From Anaerolineaceae bacterium (GTDB lineage: Bacteria > Chloroflexota > Anaerolineae > Anaerolineales > Anaerolineaceae), in the NCBI GenBank assembly GCA_021107195.1, contig JAIOTF010000013.1:1-50463 (forward strand): 50,463 nt of DNA, in the 5' to 3' direction. The notes below the pieces were generated by a model. It searched no databases and had not been told where the DNA came from. It worked only from the letters and a program-made list of their open reading frames with translations. Below are positions 35,245 to 43,010 of this stretch, piece by piece. The translations under genes were made by a program, and so were the position numbers. Position 1 is the first letter of the stretch; each line of letters opens with the position of its first letter.

Positions 35245-36351
35245 ATGCCATATCCTCTAAAACTGGACTTGCTCCACGGCAGCCTGGAATTTCCTGCTTA
35301 TCTTCCTGATGCCACTTTTGGCGTCGTTCGGGCAGTGGATTCAGTGGATCTGGAGGACAGCCAAATCCAGGCCGTGGTGATGAACAGTTTTCATCTCATG
35401 CAGCGTCCGGGTTCCTCCACAGTGACTGCTCTCGGCGGGCTGCATAAGATGAGCGGTTGGCAGCACCCGATCATTACCGATTCGGGTGGATTTCAAGCTT
35501 ATTCCCTCATTCGTCAGAATCCAAAATTTGGCAAGCTCACCGAAAAAGGTCTTGTTTTCCAGCCTGAGGGCAGCTCGCGCAAATATCAGTTAACCCCCGA
35601 GAAAAGCATTCAGCTTCAGCTCAGTTATGGCACGGATGTTGCCATTTGTCTCGATGACTGCACTCACGTCGATGCCCCGTATGAAGAGCAATGTCTTTCT
35701 GTGGAGCGCACTATTGCCTGGGCGCGCCGCAGCCGGGATGAGTATGACCGTCTTATGGCACAAAAGAATCTGCCCGAAGCACAGCGCCCCCTATTGTTTG
35801 GTGTCATCCAGGGCGGCGGCGAACCTGAACTGCGCCGCCAATGCGCCGAAGCTTTGCTTGAGATTGGCTTTGATGGCTATGGCTTTGGCGGTTGGCCCCT
35901 GGACGGCGAGGGCAATCTGCTTACTGACATTCTTGCTTACACCCGCTCCCTCATTCCCGAAGAATATCCAATCCATGCGCTGGGAATCGGTCACCCCAAG
36001 AATGTCCTCCAGTGTTACGAGTTAGGCTATGGCATTTTCGATTGCGCCATGCCCACTCGCGATGCGCGTCATGGCCGTCTTTATACCTTTGTCCATCCGG
36101 CGGATGGCCCTGGGGCAGGTCTGGACGGTGATTGGCTTAAGTATCTCTACATTAATGACAAGCAGCATATTCGCGACAGCCGCCCTGTGCATCCTTACTG
36201 CGATTGTTTAGTCTGCCGTAATTATTCACTGGGTTATTTACGCCACTTATTCAAGATGAACGATAGTCTTTATCACCGGCTCGCTACGTTGCACAATCTG
36301 CGCTTTATGACTCAGCTTATGCAGCGCATTCGGACGAGATTTCATGGCTGA
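35245..36351 (+). CDS. tgt: TGT-family tRNA/RNA-guanine transglycosylase
   Basis: A 368-aa enzyme of the queuine/archaeosine tRNA-ribosyltransferase family, which swaps guanine for a 7-deazaguanine base. Key sites are Asp79 in TDSGGFQ, VIQGGGEPELR, the nucleophile Asp266 in FDCAMPTRDARHG, and a zinc site of Cys319, Cys321, Cys324 and His350. It is divergent in places: ICLDDCTHVDAP replaces the usual FDEC-type segment, and GFGGWPLDGEG replaces the typical GGLAVGE. It may therefore be a paralogue with another target. ATG 35245 is preferred over the upstream in-frame start at 35218. It overlaps the next gene by 8 bp, at the head of a four-gene RNA-modification operon. Confidence 0.85.
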   Translation: MPYPLKLDLLHGSLEFPAYLPDATFGVVRAVDSVDLEDSQIQAVVMNSFHLMQRPGSSTVTALGGLHKMSGWQHPIITDSGGFQAYSLIRQNPKFGKLTEKGLVFQPEGSSRKYQLTPEKSIQLQLSYGTDVAICLDDCTHVDAPYEEQCLSVERTIAWARRSRDEYDRLMAQKNLPEAQRPLLFGVIQGGGEPELRRQCAEALLEIGFDGYGFGGWPLDGEGNLLTDILAYTRSLIPEEYPIHALGIGHPKNVLQCYELGYGIFDCAMPTRDARHGRLYTFVHPADGPGAGLDGDWLKYLYINDKQHIRDSRPVHPYCDCLVCRNYSLGYLRHLFKMNDSLYHRLATLHNLRFMTQLMQRIRTRFHG

Positions 36352-37153
36352 TACTGCTCGCCTGGAGGAGCTGGTGATTGCCGTACGCCGCGGCACCCGC
36401 TACCGTACGATCCATGAAGACCTTATACGCCGGGTGGGAGCGCGGGAACTGGAGAAACGTTCCAGTTTCAAGGAAGCCGTCAAAACCACCCGCAGCAAGT
36501 TGCATCAGATTGGTGGAGCTTATCTTGAGAGCGGTGCTTCTTTTGATGGCTGGCGAGACAAACTTGCTGATTTGCCACCTTCAGCTACAGATCCCCTTGT
36601 GCTGAAATTTTGCCGTCAGGCAATGGCGCAGCATGCTTCCACACGCGAACGAATACCCATTCTGGAAGAGTTCTTCCATCAGGTACTGGCACCGTTGGGG
36701 GAGATACATTCTGTACTTGATTTGGCTTGCGGTCTCAATCCCCTTGCCCTGGCCTGGATGCCTCTTGCAGACGATGTTGTTTACCATGCTTGTGATATTT
36801 ATCAAGATATGCTCGACTTTGTCAGCCAATTCCTCAGTCACTGCGGCGTTGAAAATCACATCTCGATGTGTGATTTGTCCGTCGCCTGTCCGCCGCAAAC
36901 TGTGCAGGTGGCCTTTTTGTTAAAAACCATTCCTTGTCTGGAACAGTTGGATAAATCCATAGGTCTCCGACTGCTGGATGACATTTCCGCGGAGCATCTT
37001 CTGGTCTCTTTTCCCGCCCGCAGTTTGGGCGGACGGGCCAAAGGCATGGTGCAAAATTATGAAAATCATTTCAATCAGCTTGTTGCAGGGCGTGGTTGGG
37101 AGATTCAACGTTTTGAATACAGTACAGAGCTGGCCTTTCTGGTCAGCCGGTAA
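36344..37153 (+). CDS. FmrO-family 16S rRNA (guanine-N7) methyltransferase, RmtB-like
   Basis: A 269-aa SAM-dependent methyltransferase of the FmrO/Arm/Rmt family. Characterised members methylate N7 of G1405 in the decoding site and give aminoglycoside resistance. Segments shared with RmtB and Sgm as I recall them are HASTRERIPILEEFF before the fold, the SAM-binding VLDLACGLNPLAL at about 124-136, the CDI acidic loop, FLLKTIPCLEQ, and SFPARSLGGRAKGM at 222-235. The N-terminal region contains RKL-type helix segments (KTTRSKLHQIGGAYL) that match the rRNA-binding domain. It overlaps tgt and lies 6 bp from a second family member. Its chromosomal setting suggests a housekeeping or intrinsic-resistance role. 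Confidence 0.87.
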   Translation: MADTARLEELVIAVRRGTRYRTIHEDLIRRVGARELEKRSSFKEAVKTTRSKLHQIGGAYLESGASFDGWRDKLADLPPSATDPLVLKFCRQAMAQHASTRERIPILEEFFHQVLAPLGEIHSVLDLACGLNPLALAWMPLADDVVYHACDIYQDMLDFVSQFLSHCGVENHISMCDLSVACPPQTVQVAFLLKTIPCLEQLDKSIGLRLLDDISAEHLLVSFPARSLGGRAKGMVQNYENHFNQLVAGRGWEIQRFEYSTELAFLVSR

Positions 37154-37159
37154 GAGAAC

Positions 37160-37996
37160 ATGATAAAGCTCACTGAACAGCAGCAGGAAGACCTGGCGGC
37201 CCAAATTTTCCAATCCCGTAAATATCGCGGTTTGAATATTCCACTCGCCACCGTGCAAAACCTGTTGACACAGGAAGCAGACAAGCATTCTTCCACCCGT
37301 GCCCTGGTCAAAGCCGTGCGGCACAAAATGCATAACATCGTTGCCCCCTATCTGGGCGATCCTGAATACAGCATGGCCGAGCGTTGTCTGCAGAAAGCTT
37401 TTGATAAACACGATCCTGCGGAGGTTCGTCTGGCTTGCTCACGCCTGATGGGGGCGCACGCTTCCACGCGGGAGAGGCTGCCTGTGCTTCAGGAGTTTTA
37501 TGATGCTATTTTTTCTACCATCGGTCGTCCGTCGGTGATCCTTGATCTCGCATGCGGCCTGAATCCACTAGCCTATCCCTGGATGAATTTACCCCTTTCC
37601 ACCCAGTATTGGGCCTATGACCTTCACCAGCCGCGGGTGGACATGCTCAACCGCTATTTTGGATTGCAAGGCTTGCAGCCCCTGGCACGCCATCAAGACA
37701 TCCTCGTAGAGCCACCGCAGATTGAAGCAGACGTGGCCTTCTTTTTCAAAGAAGCCCATCGATTCGAACAACGCCAACGCGGCTGCAACCGGGCTTTTTG
37801 GCAGGCAGTCAATTCCCGGATGCTGGTTGTAACCCTGCCAGCCGTCAGCCTAACCGGAAAGCATCAATTGGCTGACCAGCAGCGCAATCTGGTGTACACT
37901 ACGATTGACGATTTGCCCTGGCATGTGACTGAACTGTGCGTTGGCACAGAATTGATCTTCTGTATTGAAAAAGGTTATGGCGCGAAGAAAGAGTAA
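37160..37996 (+). CDS. Second FmrO-family methyltransferase paralogue, divergent
   Basis: A 278-aa protein of the same family as its neighbour. RSKYRG-like N-terminal residues, VKAVRHKMHNIVAPYL, AHASTRERLPVLQEFYD and LDLACGLNPLAYPWM (about 128-142) are well preserved, with YDLHQ as the acidic SAM loop. The conserved SFPxRSLGGRxKGM is replaced by TLPAVSLTGKHQLA (about 225-238), which removes an Arg and the GGR-KGM residues. SAM binding should be intact, but target or activity may have changed. Possibilities are a different nucleotide, a regulatory partner of the first copy, or decay under way. It overlaps the next gene by 20 bp. Confidence 0.82.
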   Translation: MIKLTEQQQEDLAAQIFQSRKYRGLNIPLATVQNLLTQEADKHSSTRALVKAVRHKMHNIVAPYLGDPEYSMAERCLQKAFDKHDPAEVRLACSRLMGAHASTRERLPVLQEFYDAIFSTIGRPSVILDLACGLNPLAYPWMNLPLSTQYWAYDLHQPRVDMLNRYFGLQGLQPLARHQDILVEPPQIEADVAFFFKEAHRFEQRQRGCNRAFWQAVNSRMLVVTLPAVSLTGKHQLADQQRNLVYTTIDDLPWHVTELCVGTELIFCIEKGYGAKKE

Positions 37997-39473
37997 GCAG
38001 CAATCCCCATTGAGCAGCGAAGAGATCCTCGAACAACAGATGGAGCGATTCCAGCCTTTGCTGGATGAAAAAGAATGGCTGCGTATGCGCGCAGAGCTTC
38101 AAATGCCTCTCTATCAGGCAGTGCGGGCCAACCCATTGAAAGTTGACCCCCAGCAGGCTATTCAGCGATGGGTGCGCAATTATGATTGGACCATTGAGGC
38201 CGTGCCATTTTGCTCCACGGGCTGGTGGATTTCTTCCAGTCCACAGCCGATCAGCCATCCTGTGGAGCACCGGCTGGGTGAGTATTACATTCAAGACGCA
38301 GCTTCGATGATGCCGGTGGAATTATTTGATTTCCAGGAGCTTGAAGCTCCTCTCATTCTCGATATGGCCGCCTCGCCAGGTGGCAAGACGACCCACATTG
38401 TCAGCCGCACAGGCGACCGTGGTCTTGTCATCGCCAATGACTCAAGCCGTGACCGCATCACTGCTCTGCGCCTGGTGATGCAGTCCTGGGGGGCGATCAA
38501 TATCGCTGCGACCCATTACCCGGGTGAAAAATATGGAGTCTGGTTCCCTGAAACCTTTGATCGGGTCTTGTTAGATGCACCCTGTTCCATGCAGGGATTG
38601 CGTGCCACCGAATCGCATAACCTGCGCACTATTTCGCAAAAAGAGCTTCTTTCTCTGGCGCGCCGTCAGGTGCGCCTCCTCACCAGTGCATTGCGGGCGG
38701 TCAAGGTCGGCGGGCAGGTGGTCTATGCTACCTGTACCCTTTCCCCGGAAGAGGATGAAGCTGTTCTCGATGCTGTCTTAAAGCGCTTTGCCGGCGCAGT
38801 GGAAGTTGTCAATCTCTCGCATCAATTCTCTGGGATAGGCAAGGCGCTCCCTGGTTATGGTGACCAGTCTTTTGATCCCACCGTGCAGGGGGCTGCGCGC
38901 CTCTGGCCGCACCGTTTTGGGACTGCTGGTTTTTTCACCGCTTTGCTGACCAAGACAGCTCCTTTTCCAGGCAGGCAGGATTCTCCACCTGCACGTCCCT
39001 TTGAGCGCACCGGACTGCGCTGGTTGACTCGCTCTGGTGAGGATGCTCTATTGGGGAGGATGCAAGATATGTACGGCATCAATTTTGAACCGGTGTTGGC
39101 GCAACAGGGTTTGACATTGTGGCAGCGTAATCAGCGTATCTTTGCTTTACCAGAGGCCTACCTTGACCATTTTGAGACTTTGCCGTTTCAATTCCTGGGG
39201 ATGCTGGTGGGCGAAGAGACTCCTTCCGGTTTTGCACCATCCTTTGAGTGGGTGGCTCGTTTTGGCCGCCAGGCGACCACTGGTACAGTAATCCTGACGC
39301 TTCAACAGGTCAGCGCCTGGCTGCGGGGAGAAAATATTCCTGGTCGTTTTGGCGGTCAGGATGACCGCGGCAAGGTGTTAATTGTCGTAGATGAAACCAA
39401 ACGTTTGTTGGGGAGGGGCAGGGTGCTCTCGGATCGACTCAAAAACCTGACGCCACCCAGACTGGTCTACTAA
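37977..39473 (+). CDS. RsmF/Sun-like RNA (cytosine-C5) methyltransferase
   Basis: A 498-aa NOL1/NOP2/Sun family enzyme that methylates C5 of cytosine in rRNA or tRNA. The SAM motif is LDMAASPGGKTTH. The two catalytic cysteines are Cys203 in LDAPCSMQG and Cys253 in YATCTLSPEE. The C-terminal extension of about 200 aa with QRIFALPEAY and FLGMLVGEE fits the RsmF (YebU) layout with a PUA-like RNA-binding tail. This tail would suit 16S rRNA, close to the FmrO target site. The ATG at 37977 overlaps the previous gene; TTG 37965 is an alternative. Last gene of the operon. Confidence 0.87.
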   Translation: MARRKSKQQSPLSSEEILEQQMERFQPLLDEKEWLRMRAELQMPLYQAVRANPLKVDPQQAIQRWVRNYDWTIEAVPFCSTGWWISSSPQPISHPVEHRLGEYYIQDAASMMPVELFDFQELEAPLILDMAASPGGKTTHIVSRTGDRGLVIANDSSRDRITALRLVMQSWGAINIAATHYPGEKYGVWFPETFDRVLLDAPCSMQGLRATESHNLRTISQKELLSLARRQVRLLTSALRAVKVGGQVVYATCTLSPEEDEAVLDAVLKRFAGAVEVVNLSHQFSGIGKALPGYGDQSFDPTVQGAARLWPHRFGTAGFFTALLTKTAPFPGRQDSPPARPFERTGLRWLTRSGEDALLGRMQDMYGINFEPVLAQQGLTLWQRNQRIFALPEAYLDHFETLPFQFLGMLVGEETPSGFAPSFEWVARFGRQATTGTVILTLQQVSAWLRGENIPGRFGGQDDRGKVLIVVDETKRLLGRGRVLSDRLKNLTPPRLVY

Positions 39474-39955
39474 CGCCGGAGTAATCTGATCTTGTTTTTT
39501 GCTGCCCAGAGTGAGAGTTTTGTCGATTTAACATTAATTTTTCCATTAAATCCAGTTATGGCGGCTCGGCGTGTAAGGAGGGTGTAAGGATGGGGATAGC
39601 TGAACTTTGTTGCTTTGGTGTATACTTAATAAAATCAACGTGACTGTAATTGGCGCATGACAATCGGCTTGAGATGCTTGGTCTTTCTATACAGATTGAG
39701 AGCACGACCATATTTCTCGCCAAGCTGTTAGTTTGGTAGGACGGTACTTAAACGTGGTTTGATTTTTAACCGCCAATCTACGTTAATTTCCGCTAATTTT
39801 TGGGTGTTTTAAGGCATTTTTCGACAAGATTAGCGAGAATTCGTGGTTTATTTGAAGATTAAGCAAGACTCCACGGTTAACTACCGTGATACCGTTAGTT
39901 TTTGATCCGTTGAAAAACAGTTTGACAGAAGATTTTCAGGATTTTGGTGGAAAAC
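39474..39955. other. Long intergenic region before the diguanylate cyclase gene
   Basis: About 480 bp without a convincing gene. It contains a partial direct repeat GTGTAAGGAGG-GTGTAAGGA at 39571-39590 and a 17-codon frame (39590-39643) with a good AAGGAGG in front. TATACT at 39621-39626 lacks a -35 box. Imperfect inverted segments occur around CGTTAATTTCCGCTAAT and GATTAGCGAGAATTCGTGG. Control elements for the next gene are likely here. Confidence 0.4.
39872..39888 (+). promoter_or_regulatory. Hairpin or operator upstream of the GGDEF gene
   Basis: CACGGT-TAACT-ACCGTG is a perfect 6-bp inverted repeat with a 5-nt centre, 67 bp before the ATG at 39956. It may be an operator half-site pair or a leader hairpin. 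Confidence 0.35.
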
Positions 39956-41491
39956 ATGGCAAGTGACCACACCCAGGTTCGTCGCACAAACATCTTTGAT
40001 AAGTCCATCATGGTAGATCTGACGCACGCTGTGACGGAGATTACTTCCTGTTTGGAGCAAGAACAATTAATAAAAGCCAGTGCTACACACCTGATGCGTT
40101 TGTTGAATGCGGATGGATGTTTTGTTGCTGGATGGCATCCTGAAACCCAGGAAAATTTGGTCTGCAAGTTATTTGACCCCCCCTTTTTTCAAAAATCAGA
40201 CTATCAGTTTGATCCGTGCCTTCTTTTGCAAAGCCGGAGGCTGCATCTGGTTTTGCAAGAAGGCCGTATTTTGCAGGTCGATGTATCTGATTCTGCTCTT
40301 AGCGCGATTGAACGGCAAGTCTTTAGTGGTACTGGTATCAAAAGCATGTTGCTGTTGCCGCTGATAGCAGCCGATCGGTTTCAAGGTGCGATTGGGGTGC
40401 TGCATATACAAAAACCTCGTCTATATGATAAGCAGGACATTCTGGTCGGTTACCTCATTTCCAGCCAGGCTTCCACCTCATTATCCAACGCATATCTTTT
40501 TCAGGATTCGCGCCAACGCACCGAGGAGCTCGATGCCGTGCGCAAAGCTGCATTGAGTATTACAGCCAGTCTTGACTTGCAGCAAGTGCTGAACGCAATT
40601 TTGAAGAGCACGCTGGAATTATTGAGTGAAGTGGCAGACGCCCATATATTTCTGTATCAAAACGGAAAACTGATTTTTGGCGCAACCCGTTGGAGAGATG
40701 GACGTTCAAATGACCTTTGGGCGGAACCACGTCCTGGGGGGCTCACCTATACCGTTGCCAGACAGGGGGAAGAGGTCCTCGTTGAAGACATGCAGGATCA
40801 TCCGCTCTTCCCAAAAGATATTGTTGATTGGGAGGGGGCGATCATTGGCCTGCCGTTGAAGATTGGTCAGACCGTCGTGGGTGTGATGAATGTGGCCTGC
40901 CAGCAGCCGCGCAAGTTTTTGCCTTCCGAGCTGCGCATTCTCAAGCTGCTCGGCGATCAGGCTGCTATTGCCATTGAAAAAGCCCGTTTGCATCAATTGC
41001 TGGATCAGCAGGCACATACCGATGCTCTCACTGCTTTGCCCAACCGACGGGCCTTCATGGAACGTTTGGAGTTGGAAGTGCTGCGTTCCCGCCGTTACCA
41101 CCATCCATTTGCGCTGGCGATGATGGATATTAATCAGTTCAAGTCTGTTAATGACCGTTATGGTCATCCCGTTGGGGATTTGGTTTTGCAGCAAACAGGT
41201 AAATTTCTCCAGGATTCGATTCGCGACACAGATTTTGTGGCCCGTTTTGGTGGAGATGAGTTCGTCTTCATTTTCCCGGAAACGAATTTGGCCTCGGCTC
41301 AGATACTCTTCGGAAAGATCACTGATAGTTTTTCAAAATTCCCATTTAAGCTGCCTGACGATAAAGAGATCAAATTAACCACCGCGGTTGGTGTTTCAGT
41401 TTTTCCGGATATGGCCACGAATGGAGAACACCTGGTGCAGTTAGCCGATCAGGAGATGTATCAGCACAAGCGGAAGCTCAGTCAAGGTTAG
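39956..41491 (+). CDS. GAF-GAF-GGDEF diguanylate cyclase
   Basis: A 511-aa cytoplasmic signalling protein. A first GAF-like domain covers about residues 15-165 and a second about 185-340. The GGDEF domain runs from about 350 to the end, with intact GGDEF at 432-436 and MDINQFKSVNDRYGH upstream. The allosteric I-site RDTD (423-426) is five residues before GGDEF, so product inhibition by c-di-GMP is expected. No membrane helix is seen. Starts at TTG 39944 and GTG 39947 are possible; ATG 39956 follows GGTGGA. The lipoprotein gene starts 27 bp downstream. Confidence 0.9.
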   Translation: MASDHTQVRRTNIFDKSIMVDLTHAVTEITSCLEQEQLIKASATHLMRLLNADGCFVAGWHPETQENLVCKLFDPPFFQKSDYQFDPCLLLQSRRLHLVLQEGRILQVDVSDSALSAIERQVFSGTGIKSMLLLPLIAADRFQGAIGVLHIQKPRLYDKQDILVGYLISSQASTSLSNAYLFQDSRQRTEELDAVRKAALSITASLDLQQVLNAILKSTLELLSEVADAHIFLYQNGKLIFGATRWRDGRSNDLWAEPRPGGLTYTVARQGEEVLVEDMQDHPLFPKDIVDWEGAIIGLPLKIGQTVVGVMNVACQQPRKFLPSELRILKLLGDQAAIAIEKARLHQLLDQQAHTDALTALPNRRAFMERLELEVLRSRRYHHPFALAMMDINQFKSVNDRYGHPVGDLVLQQTGKFLQDSIRDTDFVARFGGDEFVFIFPETNLASAQILFGKITDSFSKFPFKLPDDKEIKLTTAVGVSVFPDMATNGEHLVQLADQEMYQHKRKLSQG

Positions 41492-41518
41492 GCCAGCCGT
41501 TTGAAAGGGGACAATGTA

Positions 41519-42847
41519 ATGAACAAGCGAGTCTTGTTTTTGATTTTTGGGGTCTTTTTGTTGATTTCCTGTTCCCCTTTATCAATACTTCTTTCAACAG
41601 AACAAACAGAATCTATAGAACCCAGCCTTCCCATTATCACGGCAACAATTCAGCCAAATATCAGCAGTAACACAGAGACAGAACCAACCTCCTCACCGCA
41701 AAAGTCTCCCACTCCCGCGCTGTTGCCGCCAGAGGATGAATCTCCTTTGCATGCAAGCTTTCCGTCTGATAAATTCCCCTCAGGGCAGATCGTTGGCCTG
41801 TGGGTTGATCCCCAGGGTAGTTTGTGGGTGAGCGGCAGTCAGGGTGTCTACCGCAGGGATGACGATGGTTGGCTTGCGCTCTATACCTCGCCGGCTGGGC
41901 AAATCCTGGGGCAGGATGATATTGGCCGGGTGTGGGTGCTTCTCGATGAGGGCAATCAGATTGCTGCCTATCGCGATGGTAATTGGCTTCTCTATGGCCC
42001 GGAGCGTGGTTGGCAGCCAGTTGCCTGGGGGGGGTATCTTTCACGCGGCTTTGGGGATGGCCTGGTCACTGATGATCAGGGCAGGCTGTGGCTGGCGACT
42101 GGCGGCGATGATTTGCGCCGGCTTGATCCAACCAATGGCCTCTGGACGCGGTTGACCGCCCGGCAGATAGGCTATCAACCCCCGCAGGAAGAAGGATATC
42201 AAGGTCATTTTTTGACCGATGTGGTCCGTTCAGACTCCGGAAAGATTTGGATTGCAAATTGCATCGGGATCGGCGAGTCGTTAGCTGGTCAGGGCATCCG
42301 CCGCTTCGATGGACAGAATTGGCAGGACACATCTTTTACTGAGGACGACTGTATCTTTGATTTGGAAGTGGGGGCAAGAGGGGTGGTCTGGGCGGGTGCG
42401 GTTGATGCCCTGCTGCAATACTCTCCCATTACCGGCTCCTGGTCGCGCATTGAACTGCCCTTGTGGGGCCGCTTCCAGGTCGTTGTGGATGTTACCCTCG
42501 ATGAACAGGGGCGTCCCTGGGTGGAGCTGCTGCGCGCCGGCGGCGCAAGTCTGGATGGTGGTGCAGCCCGCTATTATTTGGATGGAAATACCTGGATCCC
42601 TGTGTTTGAGCTTTCGGAATGGCAGCCGAACACGCTGGCGCTTGCCGGGGAGGGCACGGCCTGGCTTTTCCTGGACGGCATGCTGTATTATTATTCCAGT
42701 GATGGCTTGCAGGAGGTTGCTCCGGTGCCGGCCCAGTATGCTGATCTGGTTTTGGATGGCGGCGGAAGGCTCTGGATTGCGAGAATGCTGGCTGCCGATG
42801 GCCAGTTGTGGTGGTATGATCCGCCGCAGCCCGAGGAAGGATCATAG
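41519..42847 (+). CDS. Lipoprotein with sensor-type beta-propeller
   Basis: A 442-aa lipoprotein. The signal peptide ends in LLISC with Cys18, followed by a Ser/Thr/Pro-rich linker. The rest has repeats of the 'two-component regulator propeller' type: GLWVDPQGSLWVSGSQGVYR, VTDDQGRLWLATGG, VRSDSGKIWIANCIG, ARGVVWAGAVD, LDEQGRPWVELL and LDGGGRLWIARM. In hybrid two-component sensors such propellers bind extracellular ligands, often glycans. Here the domain stands alone, right after a diguanylate cyclase. ATG 41519 follows AAAGGGG; TTG 41501 is less likely. Function is inferred only from the fold. Confidence 0.75.
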   Translation: MNKRVLFLIFGVFLLISCSPLSILLSTEQTESIEPSLPIITATIQPNISSNTETEPTSSPQKSPTPALLPPEDESPLHASFPSDKFPSGQIVGLWVDPQGSLWVSGSQGVYRRDDDGWLALYTSPAGQILGQDDIGRVWVLLDEGNQIAAYRDGNWLLYGPERGWQPVAWGGYLSRGFGDGLVTDDQGRLWLATGGDDLRRLDPTNGLWTRLTARQIGYQPPQEEGYQGHFLTDVVRSDSGKIWIANCIGIGESLAGQGIRRFDGQNWQDTSFTEDDCIFDLEVGARGVVWAGAVDALLQYSPITGSWSRIELPLWGRFQVVVDVTLDEQGRPWVELLRAGGASLDGGAARYYLDGNTWIPVFELSEWQPNTLALAGEGTAWLFLDGMLYYYSSDGLQEVAPVPAQYADLVLDGGGRLWIARMLAADGQLWWYDPPQPEEGS

Positions 42848-42922
42848 TTCCTCTTCTGTGCCCAGGTGGGTGGTATTGTATTCCCGATGTGTAACAGTGA
42901 CCAAACTGTCTGCGGGGCTTTC

Positions 42923-42952
42923 TTGACAAATTGCAAGCGGGACGTATATACT
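42923..42952 (+). promoter_or_regulatory. Sigma-70-type promoter for the SPFH operon
   Basis: A perfect -35 TTGACA (42923-42928) and near-perfect -10 TATACT (42947-42952) are separated by 18 bp. Transcription would start about 50 nt before the ATG at 43011. This is the best promoter match in the window. Confidence 0.75.
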
Positions 42953-43010
42953 GATTTAGGCTACGTGAGTTTTGGCAGCATTCTCTCTATAGAGTTCTTT
43001 ACAGGTGGGT

